NCBI RefSeq assembly: GCF_000471905.2
Contig: NW_006496628.1
Span: 1,312,123-1,376,122 of the forward strand
Reading direction: 5' to 3'
DNA from: Amborella trichopoda
Lineage: Eukaryota; Streptophyta; Magnoliopsida; Amborellales; Amborellaceae
DNA: 64,000 bases
Shown: positions 1-11,987 of the stretch, in pieces
Numbering within the stretch: position 1 is the first letter of the stretch
Layout: the number at the start of each line of letters is the position of its first letter
Notes under the pieces: generated by a model
Seen by the model: the letters and a program-made list of their open reading frames with translations, nothing else
The model's database searches: none
What the model was told of the DNA's origin: nothing
Program-made: the position numbers and the translations under genes

Positions 1-790
1 GAATGCCTTTACAAACTGCTACCTTTCTAAATTTGAGCCCAAAATATTTGATTGGTTATTTTTGAAATGTTATAGAGAGTGACTGTTATTAATAGTTTAA
101 GTGAAATTCATATTGATGATTTCAGTGATATGTTGAGTACATGATATTGCTGCTTTCGAATGTTTAAAGAGATTTAGAAATAATTTAAGTATGCAAGTGG
201 ACTCATCTGGTTCGCCGGTGAGGTATAAGTGGACCTATCTGGGACGCCGGTAGGGATTAAGTGGACTCATCCGGTACGCCAGTGAGGTATAAGTGGACCT
301 GTAGGGATTAAGTGGACTTATCTGGGACGTCGATAGGGATTAAGTGGACCCATCAGGATACTGATGGGGTATATAGGTGACCTACTTGGGACGCCAGTAC
401 GGTATTTTGTGAAATCCTTTGAATTATGCACTGCCGTTAAGAGTGTTATAGGCATTTCAATTACTCGAATCATACTTAATTATGCATTTATTGAAAGTGA
501 AACTGTTGATGCATTTCTGTTAATAGATCTCATTTTGGAAAATATTGATATCTTTCAATCATGATTATTTTTAGGATTATGATGATCACTTACTGAGTAG
601 CCAAACTCATCAAACTATGGTAAACATTTTTTCAGGATAACTGCGGATTCATTTTGAGTGATAATCAAGATCAACCTTGGAAGATACTGTTGTTGTGCTA
701 GCTTTCTTTATTTACTTTGTAAGACCTTGCCACTGTAAATTTGTCGTATCAATAGATGTATATATGTTTTGTCTGTCACATCTCAAGGAT
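1..790. other. Non-coding flank, probable 3' region of retroelement copy A
   Basis: No gene is supported here. The stretch lies beyond the C-terminal half of the PMD gene of copy A, where the element (transcribed leftwards) should have its 3' untranslated region before a 3' LTR outside the window. Its main structure is a short tandem repeat listed separately. Confidence 0.4.
190..406. repeat. 32-bp tandem repeat (minisatellite), about 6.5 units
   Basis: Units of about 32 bp each begin with gtggac and contain a variant of catctggtacgccggt followed by gaggtataa or agggattaa. The two ending types alternate in several adjacent units. One unit near 295-315 is shortened. The array lies in what should be the 3' untranslated region of copy A. 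Confidence 0.8.
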
Positions 791-1059
791 AACAGTATTG
801 TAAATTCATGGGGTGTGACAGAGGCGGTGGAGGCAAAGAGGGCCCTTGGAGTGCCAACAGTTGCCAAGCCTACCAAGGAAAGGGAAATCTCGATAAAGCT
901 TGTGGTAATAAAAGAGACGGACCCCCAGGAATCAAAGAAGGGTCATCAAGGCAGTAAGAGGCGACTGCCTCGAGCGGTGCATCTGCGAGGAGTGCAAAAG
1001 TAGGATGCTTTGAGGGGCTATGCTTGAAGGGTCTGGGGATGGCACCCGTGACCGTAGAG

Positions 1060-2102
1060 GAGGCAAGTGTCATGGAGGAGCCTGCTGCTGAAATGATTGC
1101 CTCGAAAGACAAGGGCGAGGAAGGAGAGGGAGAAGGTGTCGAATCTCCCGAGGTGGGGACGGTCCGATAAGAGGGACCGTGGGGAGTGGTCGTCACCTTA
1201 AAGGAGGAAGCTATTGTGGGGCATCATGATAATGGGGTCATGGCACCAGGCAAGGAAGCTGACCACGCACCTATTGCGATTGCTGAGCTTGTAGAGGTCG
1301 AGGTGACGATGTCTGGCCTTGAAAGAATCGAGCCTGACGCAGTCATGACCGGGGGCCAGAGTGAGAAAACCGTTGCCAAGGTGCCAGAGCGACATGAGGT
1401 TGCTCCTGAATTAGGGGAGCCTGAGGTTTTGGCCACAACCGGAGCTCTCCTGCTACAGTTGCTCCTGTCATGCTACTCAGGCTCACTTTTAGTGGAATGC
1501 CAAGCGTCTTCTTTGAGATGTTGCGAGCGAGTTTCCAGAAGATGAAAGAGCTGCCCTTTGAAGAGATGAGCACAACGCTTTTGCAATTGAGGGGGGTCGC
1601 CGTAGGAAATGTGCCTGAGGCGGTCCCCTATTTTGATAGCATTACCAACGAGCTAGAAGGATGGAGGGCGAAGGCCCTATGAGAAGATGCGACTGTGCAG
1701 CAACTGGAAACCTCATACTTGCCGCCTTTTGATTCTTCTCTTCTGTGCTACTGTGAATTGATAAATGCTCAATCGCAGCAGTTGGATGTCGTAGACTCTC
1801 GAAGAATAGAACTTGATGTGGGGGCCATTGCTTGCCACCATAAGGTGGTGGCTCTGAAGGCGAAGATATTAGAGCTAACGTAAAAGCTTGACAAGCTGAA
1901 GAAGGAGACTGTAGATTGGGAAGCGAAGGACAAGGCGCTTCTTGATGATGCTTTGGCCCTCTAGTGTTCCTTGAAAGAAGTGACCCCTTTGAGGGGGCAT
2001 GAGGCGGGGCTAGAGGCAGGGCTGAAGAATGATATCGAGCGGGCGAAGACATCGGCTGCAGCGTAAAAAGGAAAGATCGATGAAGCAATCGATCAATTTT
2101 GA
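1060..2102 (+). pseudogene. C-terminal part of a plant-mobile-domain (PMD) retroelement protein, copy A
   Basis: This is a decayed coding region readable in shifting frames. A Glu/Ala/Val-rich linker (about 1080-1450) is followed by a helical segment (about 1470-1680) and a coiled-coil-like tail (about 1690-2099). The C-terminus reads KIDEAIDQF then TGA at 2100-2102, and copy B ends EINKMIDHF then TGA. The linker and helical segment also resemble copy B. The conserved PMD core is missing here; it was either deleted or lies in a part lost near 800. In-frame stops and frameshifts are present, so no intact protein is expected. The gene runs opposite to gag-protease, and the two reading frames converge with only about 100 bp between their stops. 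An AATAAA-like stretch follows at about 2137. Confidence 0.6.
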
Positions 2103-2204
2103 TGATGCCCTCTTTTTAGTTCTTATTTTCATTGTAAATAAAAGAAGCTTGTAACACTGTCTTGATTCGTGAATGAAACAATTCTTTTAACTTTTCTTTC
2201 TATT

Positions 2205-5200
2205 TCATTGCTCCCACCCTTTCATGGTTTGAGATGAAGAAGAATAGCCCACTCCTTGCTTCATTTTGTGGCAGCCTGCTGTGGCTTCAATGACCTCGAA
2301 CGGGGGAGCAGTTGCTTCCTCACCCCTGAGTGTTTGATTGGAGAGGGGCTCATAATTCATGGTTCTCATGATTTGATGAGACTGCTCGTTGTAAATGCTA
2401 TAGTCTGGGGGAGCTTTGGCTTTGATTCGAGGTACATTGCTTTTAAACTCGTCGTAAGTCTTGATCTCAGGGGAAAACTCCCTTAAGTGTTTTGAAGTGA
2501 CACGTATACCCGTCAATTGATTCTGGAGGCTACACACCTCGCTTCTCAACACTATCATGGGGTCTTGCTCCTGAGAGCTAGAGGGTTGACTCTTGTCTGC
2601 CTATACTTCTTCGACAACCCCGGAGAAGTGCAAGACCTTCTTTTGGATGTCGGCTATCCCCTTGTTCAGGGAGGACGGAACCTGGAGCACCTTCCATGGT
2701 GGTTGGTGCACCAATATTGTCTTTAGGAGGGTGACAGGGACATGCATAACCTTTTGCTGGTCTGATGTGTAGGTGACGCTAGGTGCTGACAGGTCCACCT
2801 CTGAGGCTACTTTTGACTCGTGGTTTTGTTCAGGCAAATTAGATGTAGAGGGAGAAGCTTCACCTTCGGGAGAGGATACCATGACCTCGAAGAGGTGGCA
2901 AGTTATACTTAGGTGGATAGGGGTCCAAGGGAGGATTTTGCCTTGTTTTTCCTCTTCTTTGAACATGTCTGCAATCATTCGCCCCAGATCCTCAGCGTCA
3001 TCATGAGACGAAGGTCCTATCTCTTTCACAAACTTCGATCATCATATTTTGACTTTTTTGGTGAGGGAAGGTCTGTGAAATAGTACTTGGTGTCGGCGTA
3101 GTGAGTCTCAACTACGGGGAACGGTCTTTTGTCAGCATAGACCCGGTGTTGTCTTCCATCTCGACTATACTTGAAACATTGGTGGAGCGTGGAAGGAACC
3201 ACCCCTTGATCGTGAAGCTAAGGACGACCAAGCAGGATGTTGTGAGCGGTATCGGTGTCGATTACATGAAACTGAGCATAAATCATTGAGGTCACCGATC
3301 TTGAGGTTGAGGCACACTGTGCCGGCTAGCTTTTCTCCTGACTGGTTGAACCCTTGCACAGTGATGTGGGTAGGAGTGAGGTCATCAAACCCTAATCCCA
3401 GTTGGATGAGAATCCTTCTTGGGATCAGGTTAATTGTTGACCCTCCGTCTAGCATGATCCGATTGAGAGGGTAAGCGTGTTGTTCACCATTCACGAAGAG
3501 GGGCCAATTGTGGAATTTTCCTCCCAACTTTAGGTCATCTTCAGAAAAGGAGATTGTAAGGCACCCATTTAGAATGGTTGGGTCGACCTCGATGGGTTCC
3601 ACCTCAGTCTCATACACCTCTGGGTTAGAGAGTGCTTGGACCAAAGCCATGCGGTAATCTCTAGAGAGCAAGGGAGCATCATAGATACTCAAAAGGCCAG
3701 AATCTTTCTCAATTGCCCAATTACATCGTATTTTACTTTATCCTCATTTGTCTTCTGTGTTCCTGATCTAGTCACTGGTGTAGGTGTTAGGGTAGGCTTA
3801 GGAACAGGTTTTGGTTGAGTCTTGGTTTGTGACATTGGCTGCCTTTGCTGTTCAACCGATGTGGTCTGGGTTGATGGGGTAGTAATAGGAATTTGTACTA
3901 AGGATGTAGAGGTTTGAGGTTTAGGCTTAGGGGAAAGTGAAGGATCAGGAAATTTGCGAACCTTGAACTTTTGAGGTGTGGGATGTAGCTTCTTTTCCAA
4001 TATTAGACCCATTTTCCCCGTGCTGACAGGTACTTTCAAGATTTGCACCATGTGGAAGGCTTCATGGGAGCAGGAGCTCAGAGATGGTTTGGTTTTGGCT
4101 TGGTTTGCTAGGGCGTCGGCGGCTGTCGAGAATCCTGCCGCTTGGACAGCATTTCTCTGAGGCGTTCTTGCTGCGACATGGTGAGGCTGGTGTCTCCGAA
4201 CTCTCGGTTTAGAGAGTCAAAGTCTGGGCATCGTCGAGTAGTACCTTTAGAAGGTATAGAGGAGAGGGAAGGAGAAGAAGGGTTAGAACGTTCCGGGCAG
4301 CTTTTAATGTCATCACCGGAGTTCGACGTTTATAGGGGGTAGTTAAGGTATTGCCCCTGCTTTGACCATTGTGGGGTGCTTTTTACGTCATCGCCCATTT
4401 TAGCCAGCTCCTGAGATATTGATGACTCAGGGCCGTCTTCCTGATTGGACAATAAGATGAGGTGAGCTGTGCCTGGTTTGAAGTCCCGCAAGGTTGGCAG
4501 TGGATGAAGGGGTCTAAGGAATTCTTCCTCAACTGGTGGCTAAGGAAGATGTTTCCTTCAGCAGACCAACCTAGGTATTCGATGTCTCCTGCGGGATCCC
4601 CGAGGGGGTGTTTGGACTGCCCTATCAAGTTGGCGAGAGGTGATAGCCTGGCGGACTGCCTCGGGTCTCAAGGACTTGACTGCCTCGTGTCTCAAGGACT
4701 TGAGCTTGCTTCGCCCAAGGTAGAATTCCTAGGGTTGAGAGGTCGAAGGCCCTAAGGAGTCTAGTGCATACTTATGAGGGGCCTACAACGGGCTTCTCCT
4801 TAAATGGGAGCAACGGCTTGGACGTGTTCTGAAAGAATCTCACAGTCGATGCGACCTTGTTGTACTTTCTCTACGACTATGGCCTCGAACCCAAAGCACT
4901 CATTGACTTCATGGCCCCACACTTGGTGATAGGGGCACCAAAGTTTTTTCGTGCCTCGGGTAAGATGCTTAGTTTGTCTGATAGACTTGGGGGTGACGAG
5001 ACCCTGGTGGAGCATTGCTTCAAAGAGGGCTTGGAGAGGGTCTTGCTCGATGCTTCCCTGGGCTTGCAACGGAAGGTCTTCTTGTGTAGGCAGGAGAGGG
5101 ACTCGAGGGTGTCTTGCTGGGTCGCCTTGAACTTCCGGGCACTACTGCATCTTTTCAGCCAAGAGCTTATGGAAGTCAGTGCACTCGCTGACGTCATGGC

Positions 5201-6130
5201 CTCGTATTCGGTGATACGCACACCAGAGGTTCTCTGTCCCTGAAGGCAGGAACTTAGGCTGCCTTGTCTACTTTGGGGTGGCGATTCCTTCTTCGAGCAT
5301 TATGGAGAAGAATGCACGAAGGATAGTGGGTGCCCCGTCATCTTCTTGGATTGTGATTATGTGAGATGACTCGGCTGCCTCGAACTCTTTTCAATTCTTC
5401 GAGATTTATTTGACCCTTGTTAATAAGGGCTTCGATAGTGTCGTTGGGCTTATGGCAGTCGTGAGTGGAGTGGCAGACCCTCCAGTGATAGGTGCAGTAC
5501 TTCTCATTTTCCTCCTGCCCAGCCAACTCCACAGTATTGGCCTCCAGCAACTGTATCTTGTTCTATTATAGCAGCAGTTGAAGTAGTGCAGGTGCCCACT
5601 CCGTGTCAAAGGGGTAAACCTTATTCTAGTGCTGGGCCAAGTAGTCACTTCCCCCAGAGTTTTTGGGAGGCGGGACGCTGTTATAGGACTGCTGCTTACC
5701 CTTGGGCAGAGACCCCTATGCCTTGGAGAGGCCCATGGTTTGAGAAACCAAGCCTTTGGTGTTGGCCACGGTGGCGACCGCGCTGATTACTGCCTTTTGA
5801 TTTCTCTGATTGCTGAGGCATGAGTTTGAGCCGGCAAGTTGCTGACGGGTGTTGTCGTGCTTGAACAATCCCTCAATACGGACTGCCTTAGAGATGAGAT
5901 CTGACATGGAGGGTGGATTGGATGCCTCAACATGTAGGGCGATCTCAAGAAGCGTGTTTCCTATTCCGTCTAGACTGCTTCCTTCTCGGTCATGGGCGTG
6001 GCATGAAATGTCGCCAACTCTCGCCATCGGGTGATCAATTTATCAATCGACTCACCAGGGTCTTGCATCAAGGTGAGGAGCTCAATGGTTTCCACGGTGC
6101 GCAGCAGAGGAAGACTCCTGCAGGCGACAA
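2205..6130 (-). pseudogene. Gag-protease polyprotein of a Tat-like Ty3/gypsy element, copy A
   Basis: Read right to left, this holds the tail of the Gag domain (about 6130-5720), a CCHC-like motif YCTYHWRVCHSTHDC (about 5499-5455), a second WCPYHQVWGHEVNEC (about 4940-4896), a Pro-rich linker (4051-3690) and a retropepsin-like domain. The protease active-site motif is LDGGSTINLIP (Asp codon near 3449), followed after a frameshift near 3300 by a segment ending LLGRPWLHDQG. A further acidic, low-complexity C-terminal region ends at a stop at 2205. No reverse transcriptase, RNase H or integrase follows. Many frameshifts and stops separate the pieces. The N-terminal Gag part seen in copy C is cut off near 6130. 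Confidence 0.75.
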
Positions 6131-6597
6131 CACACCTCGCCGTCTAGGTTCTTCACCGAGACGTTGAAGCTACGTCACTGGGCAGCGATGGGCACTATCT
6201 ACAAACTTCACTAAGAGAAAGAGAAAAACAAGGAGGGGAGGGAGACTCACGCATGGTGCTCCTACTGGCATGCACGGCTTGTGAGACCAAGGGAGGGGCA
6301 TGCACGACACTGCCACTGCCGTGCACGACCTCCGCGATGGACTCAGACGAAGAAGAGGGGGAAGAGAGGGAAGAAGGAAGAGAGAAGAAGAAAAGAAAAA
6401 GAAGAGAGAAGATTTACCTCAACCCTAGGGGTACCGGTCGAAAGTTTCTCTCACCTCACCCTCTCTCTCAAGCGTAACACCCCAATGGTAAGAAAGAGAA
6501 ACTTGTATTAAGTAAAAACTCTCTCTTGTGTGTGTATGTGTCTGCCTTCTTCTTTTTTTTTTTTTACATACAATGATGGTATGTATATATAGAATCT
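6131..6597. other. Unassigned junction between copy A gag and its LTR fragment
   Basis: This stretch holds a purine-rich tract on the + strand (about 6345-6415) and a poly-T run near 6550. I see no gene and no tRNA primer site. The leader and N-terminal gag present in copy C are absent here, so a deletion or replacement occurred. Confidence 0.35.
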
Positions 6598-7195
6598 GCC
6601 CCAAACATGGGTGGATGATCAAAAGTAACCCTAATTGCTGAAAATTAAGATTAAATTGAATTAAAAAAAATTAGAAAATAGGGTGCAAAAATGATAAATT
6701 TGCCCCTTCCTAACAAGTTTTTGGATTCCAGAACAGTCCCTGTGTTGCCCTAGGACTTTCTTGTTCTTGCATGGCTGATCCGGGGTAGTTCTAATGCTCA
6801 GTTCATCGTGAGATGCTTGTTTTCTTGTAGAACTCAGCATGGCGATCAATTTGATACCAACTTCGAGCCATGGATCGTGTTTTTAGTGCACGAACATGTG
6901 ACTTAAATTTTGAGTAGATCTTGAAACTTTGAATCCATAGTGTGTTTGTTCCCTGATTTTTTTTGTGTTTTCTTTGCTAAATCACACTGAGCATGCTGCT
7001 ACGTTCACGGGGCACCAAACGTAGCTTGATTTCGTGGCCGAACAAAGATTTTGCAAGTCTGGAATTTTGACTGGAATCAAGGATTCCAACAACAGAATTT
7101 GCAGTCTGTTCTCGGCTTCGTGTGTAGAATGCGACCGTTCATTATGTATGAGGTTCGGGTTGGAGATGGCCTGAGACCTTATGCTCACAAAGTTT
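6598..7195 (-). repeat. LTR fragment of copy A family
   Basis: This stretch aligns along its length with 52267-52880 of the copy C LTR, in the same orientation. Shared landmarks are ccaaacatgggtgg, attaaattgaattaa, tttgataccaacttcgagcc and gcatggctgatccgg-type segments. It sits right of copy A gag, where the 5' LTR of a leftward element belongs. Similarity stops sharply at about 7195. Confidence 0.7.
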
Positions 7196-9400
7196 TTTTA
7201 CATTCTGATGAGATTTGACATGAACATGGAAAAACTCAATTCTCAAATCTAACTCGTTGCATGCTGAAAAGAGACCTTATAACCACAACCCAATATTCTG
7301 GGCTTCAAAACAATGCCAAATCACTGTCATAAGATCTGGAGCATCGAAAACCCCCAAGGACCAAAGTTTGGCTCAATCGGACCTTCCAAGACCATTCTGA
7401 GCCCAAATTACTGCAAACAGGTGTGGCCTCAATGAACCAGTTGTCATATCTGTAAACTGTGTTTTCATGCATCGGAATGATTTTCAAGTGCTCATATCTT
7501 GCTCGCTTGGAATCAGAACAAGCTCAAATTTAGTCATGGGATAAACCTTGACGGCCCGGTCATTTTGACATATGGCATGCATCATGATGTGGCCCGAGAC
7601 GAGAGAACATTTAGAGAGAAGGTGGGCCATAAAGCATGAAAAATCAGAATTTTTAAAGAGGACATCTCGCACTTCGAGAGGTCAAAACCCGATATTCGGG
7701 TATTGAATCGATGCAAACACAGGTCCATTACGACCATATTGCAAAGGGGTACAGTTTGGTATAATGTTTGCACTCAATTGAAGACCGGATAGCCTGAATT
7801 TCAAGATTGAATATGGCAAGAGTTTCCTGATCGCCGGAATCCCATTTTTTGGTGACTTCCTAGAATTGGAATGTAGTCAAATGAAGATCAAATCAGACAA
7901 AAAATAACATAGAATAATCATGACAATGTCCTCTTCAAATTAAGTTAAAAAATAGGATCCAAAACATCACGGATCGCACTACATCAGCGATCAAAGGCAA
8001 TGAACTTGATCGAATTTGTACCCTTCCAGAAAAGTATGCTTCAAGGCATTCAAAGGACGTCAAAATGTTCAGAACAGATCAAGAATCAATTATACGATAA
8101 TGGATCATCCCAACCACTGCCACAAGAGTCCAAGAAGTCTAGCAATGGCGAGAGTCCCCTCGAGCAGGGATGGTTTCGTCATTAGCCCAAAAATGGGATT
8201 TATTTTAATTCATTTCATGTGTAATTTCCAGCAATCTAGCTTAGTTTTGAGCGTTTCACTCACGTTTGGGGGTTGCTCTATATAAAGAAGCTTAGGTAAA
8301 TTGTAAAAAAGCTGGATTATTCGTTAATGAAATTGAGGCATTAACTTGGATTTACTTGGCTTTGCTTCTAATTCTTGGATCCAGTGGCAAGGAGAGAGAA
8401 AACTTTAGAGAGAGAAATTTCCCTTAGCCTATATACCCTAGCTTTTCCCATGGTCCACGCGCACCAACCTTGACTCAAGGCTAACCGTGCTCTCTCTCGT
8501 GTGTAAACAAAGAGGCTAAAGGGGAGTGTTTTGGCTAGGTCACATCTCAAGTCCACTCTCTCTCCTCTCTTTCTCTTCTTTCATCTTTCTTCCTCTCTCT
8601 ACATCATCTTGCCTCGCGCAGTAACTCGGAACCGCATCAAACTTGTGGTCTTGTCTTTCTCTCTAGACCTTTCTCTCTTTTGTTGCACGATGGATCTCGA
8701 AGTTGCAACAAATATGCGGTTCTATCTTTCTCTCTTTTACTACGAGATAAGTTTTGAAGCCACATCACCTGCGACCTTGTCTCTCTCTATGCGCCTTTCT
8801 CCTCTCTATTGCGTGATTAGTTTGGAGCTGCAGTACCTGTGACCTTGTCTCTCTCTTTGCGTAATTCTCCCTGTGTTGCACGACAAGTCTCGGAGCCGCA
8901 GCACTTGTGACCCCATATCTCTCTCTCTGCGCCCTTCTCCTCTTTACCGCATGATTAGTTTCGAAGCGCAGCACCTGGGACCTCGTCTCTCGTTGTGTTC
9001 TTCTTCTCCTCTTAGCAACTCAGAATCGTAACAAATCAGCGATCCCGTCATTCTCTCCTCTTTTCCTCTTCCCATCCTTACTTTGAGTGTGAACATAGTA
9101 GATCTGTGGTCTCGCTCCTTCTCTCTTATATCACTCACTGTTTCATACAGAGCTGCGACAATGTTCAACCCCGGCTTCTCGCAACCCCTTTCTTCCCTTC
9201 GTTTTTTCTTCATTCCTTCTTCTGTATTGATAGTCTCCTGTTATCCGTCATACGCTCAATTTGATACCTCTCAGAGCAGTCTCAAGAGTTTTAACACTCA
9301 AATCATCACTCTAACTTCCTCTCTGTACAGTGGAGTTGACTCGCAAGAGATATACACACTCTTGCCCTCACTCACTCGAGTGGAGTCATCCTGAGTTGGT
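7196..9400 (+). repeat. Second, opposite-oriented LTR-like fragment
   Basis: From about 7300 the sequence resembles 47560-47900 of the copy B LTR in the + orientation (shared atcactg...agatctgg, aaaaccccc, gtggcctca, the tcatatct region and catatgtggcacgccccgagacga-like segments, more diverged). A CT-rich tandem array follows at 8617-9076, as in the other LTRs. It is therefore a relative of the same LTR facing the opposite way to the 6598-7195 fragment. Only the left part is convincing; the boundary at 9400 is approximate. Confidence 0.45.
8617..9076. repeat. Tandem repeat of about 67 bp, CT-rich, about 7 units
   Basis: Units begin with gca/gcg plus cgay/tgat and contain gagccgcagcacctgtgacc-like and ttgtctctctct-like segments, ending in ctcctcttt. 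Units vary by several bases and differ slightly in length. Confidence 0.75.
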
Positions 9401-10239
9401 AGTTAAGAGAGTTTTGATTTTTTAGTCACTCTGATTGTCAAGTTTCACAGAGTTTGCATGGATAGAAGGACCTCTGTCATCACTTCTCCTCCATCATTCA
9501 TTTGTCAGTAAATCCCTATTCGAGTGAATCATTATAATGGAGTACTTTTGAGTTCGCATTGTAAGCTTTGGAGTAAAAGAACGAGACAATGTGTCAAAGT
9601 TTGAGGAGACTTCATGTCCAAACCATGCTGGAAGACAGCTGGAGGGCTTCATAACTGTTCTAAAAGGGCAACTGCCCATGTGTATCCGTGAACCCATGAA
9701 CGACGAGGTAAGCGCCTATCCTCACCCTTGTCAAAAAATCGATCTCGTTGTTAGTTCATATCCACATAAATAAGAGTGCACACGCACGCTTAAAACACGT
9801 CCCGCGCATGCACCCCTCGCAATTGTTAGAGAGAGGCTTTTCTCTCCCTAGGAAAACTAGGCCCTGACCACTAATCTGTAAAGTAGAATCCCCAATCCAC
9901 ACAAGAATAGTCATTAAGAGGAGGTAATAAGGGGTGAATTCCAAGATCTATTTTTCAGTGAGAGTCCTAGTGTTGTGTCTAGGAGAGAAGGGGGCAAATT
10001 CAAACTGCATTGCAAAGACAACCGGAGGGCCTTCGAATTGATCTAAGTGGGCTAAGGCCCAGACGCATCCCACGAACTCAACATGCAAGGTAGTTGTTCG
10101 AGTCCACCTCTTTTCCATTTTAAAATCTGCTCATTGTTAGTACTTATCAACACTTGGCACGCATGCATGTGGGTCCAATGGTTGTTTAAGAGAGGGTTAT
10201 GGAGCCGGGCACCTCCGAGCGCCCGAGCGATGAAAATCT
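9401..10239. other. Intergenic, nothing recognised
   Basis: Open frames are short, and I find no protein family, repeat structure or RNA gene. Confidence 0.4.
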
Positions 10240-11987
10240 AAGCTCGACTAGGAAATAATGTTCTTGGTAATCTGAAATGTGCAGCAAGAGGAGTACCCAT
10301 GAGATTTGAATTTTCCATCCCGAATCTAGTGAGGACCTTCTCAATGTACTCCTTCTGAGATAGCCACAATTAATTTAATCTTTGATCTCTGTGTATCTCC
10401 GTGCCTAAAATTTTATTTACCAAACTTAAATTTTTCATCTCAAATTCTCTAGCAAGCTGAATCTTCAATTTAGTGATTTCTGAAGAAATCTTCAATGCAA
10501 TAGGCATATCATCTACATAGAGCAATAAATAGATGAATGAACCATCAATAAATCTCTTAAAATAGATACAATTATCATACTTACTTTTGACAAACTCATG
10601 CCCAATCATGAATGTATCAAAGGGCTTGTACCACTACCTAAGAGACTACTTTAGGCCGTATAATGACTTCTTTAGCTTGCAGACATGGTACTCCTTACCT
10701 TTAACAACAAACCACTTTGACTGAGTCATATAAATATATCTTCTAACTCTCCATGAAGGAATGCAATGCTTACATCAAGCTGCTCTAACTCCAAATCAAA
10801 CAATGCAACCATGGCTAGTAGTACCCAAATAAAAGTATGTTTTGCAATTAGAGAGAAAATCTCATTATAGTCAACACATTCTTTTTTTGTATAGCCTTTC
10901 CCAACCAGACAGCAACCAGACATGCTTTAAACTGATCACCACTAATCTCAAGTGGCCCATCATTCTTCTTATAAACCCATTTACATCCAATGGTTCTCTT
11001 GCATTTAGACAACTTTATAATATCTCAAATACGATTATTTTGAAGGGACTCCATTTCTTCATCCGTGACATCACTCTACCTGCCACTGTCACTATCTTGT
11101 GCAGCTTCCTTAAAAGTGGATAGTTCGTGGCTTGTGGCAACCAATGCATAAACCACCATATCCTCAAAACCATACTGCACCACTAAGTTTCTTGTTCTTT
11201 TTTCCTTTCCAAATTGAGGCTCTTCCTCATGTAAAGTAGCCTCAACGACCTCCTCATGGTCGACATCTTCCACTACTCTTTCGTATGGACTTTTTGGTAC
11301 ATATTTTGAAGTATTTTATGGATTTGTTAACTCCACCTCAACTACATCACTGTTGCTACAGTTTTCTTTTTCTATATGCTTCTGAATTTGCTTTAACATG
11401 ATATACTCATCAAAAATAAACTTAGGAGACTTAGGATTTGGGCACCACATTCTACAGTCTTTAACTCCATCCGTATAACCAAAGAAAATACACTTCTTTG
11501 ATCTGGGACTCAACTTATCATCATTCACATGAACATAAGAATAACAACAAAAAATTCTTAAATGAGAATAAGCAACAAGTTAACCGGACAATACCTCTTG
11601 TGGTTTTTTGCAGTCTATTATTATATATGGTGACCTATTGAAGAGGTAACACGCGTATTCACTGTCTTTGCCCAAAAGTCCTTTAACAAACCAGTATATC
11701 TCAACATGCTCGGGTCTTCTCTAGAAATATCATGTTCATGTGCTCAATAGCTCCATTTTGTTACGGAATCTTCGATGTAGTGAAATTACGACCAATTCCT
11801 TTTCTCTTGCAAAAATTCATAAATTCCACTGAAGTGTACTCTCCACCATTAACAGCCCTCAAGCACTTGACCTTCTTTCTGATCTGGCTTTCGACCGTAG
11901 CTTTCCAATGCTTGAATGTGTTACATACATATGCATTTTTCTTTAATGTGTAAATCTACACCTTCTTTGAGATATCATCTATGAAGG
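10240..11987 (-). pseudogene. Ty1/copia pol relic: integrase, linker and reverse transcriptase
   Basis: Read right to left, this contains the integrase core (11980-11570, starting TFIDDISKKV, with a segment like the usual NGGEYTS and NGAIEHMN motifs), the integrase C-terminal patch (KCIFFGYTDGVKDCR, within 11528-11316), an acidic linker (11273-11076), and copia reverse transcriptase. The RT shows GKGYTKKECVDYNEIFS and LEQLDVSIAFLHGELE (10923-10726), then LLLYVDDM (10609-10370) with the YVDD active site kept. The frame is broken by several stops. RT homology runs down to about 10240; RNase H and the 3' LTR are missing. The upstream part of the same element continues at 14561 beyond a nested insertion. 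Confidence 0.85.
11983..11987. repeat. Target-site duplication, left copy (gaagg)
   Basis: Five bases, gaagg, directly before the TG start of the 11988-14560 insertion. The same five bases directly follow its CA end. The duplication falls inside the copia integrase reading frame. Confidence 0.65.

Noticed and set aside
1186-1545. 119-codon frame as an independent gene
   Set aside because: It is the acidic linker of the decayed PMD gene of copy A, similar in composition and place to 39450-39922 in copy B.
9780-10240. Possible tRNA gene near 10080-10120 (gttcgagtcc)
   Set aside because: The T-loop-like word is present, but no matching acceptor or anticodon arms can be folded around it.
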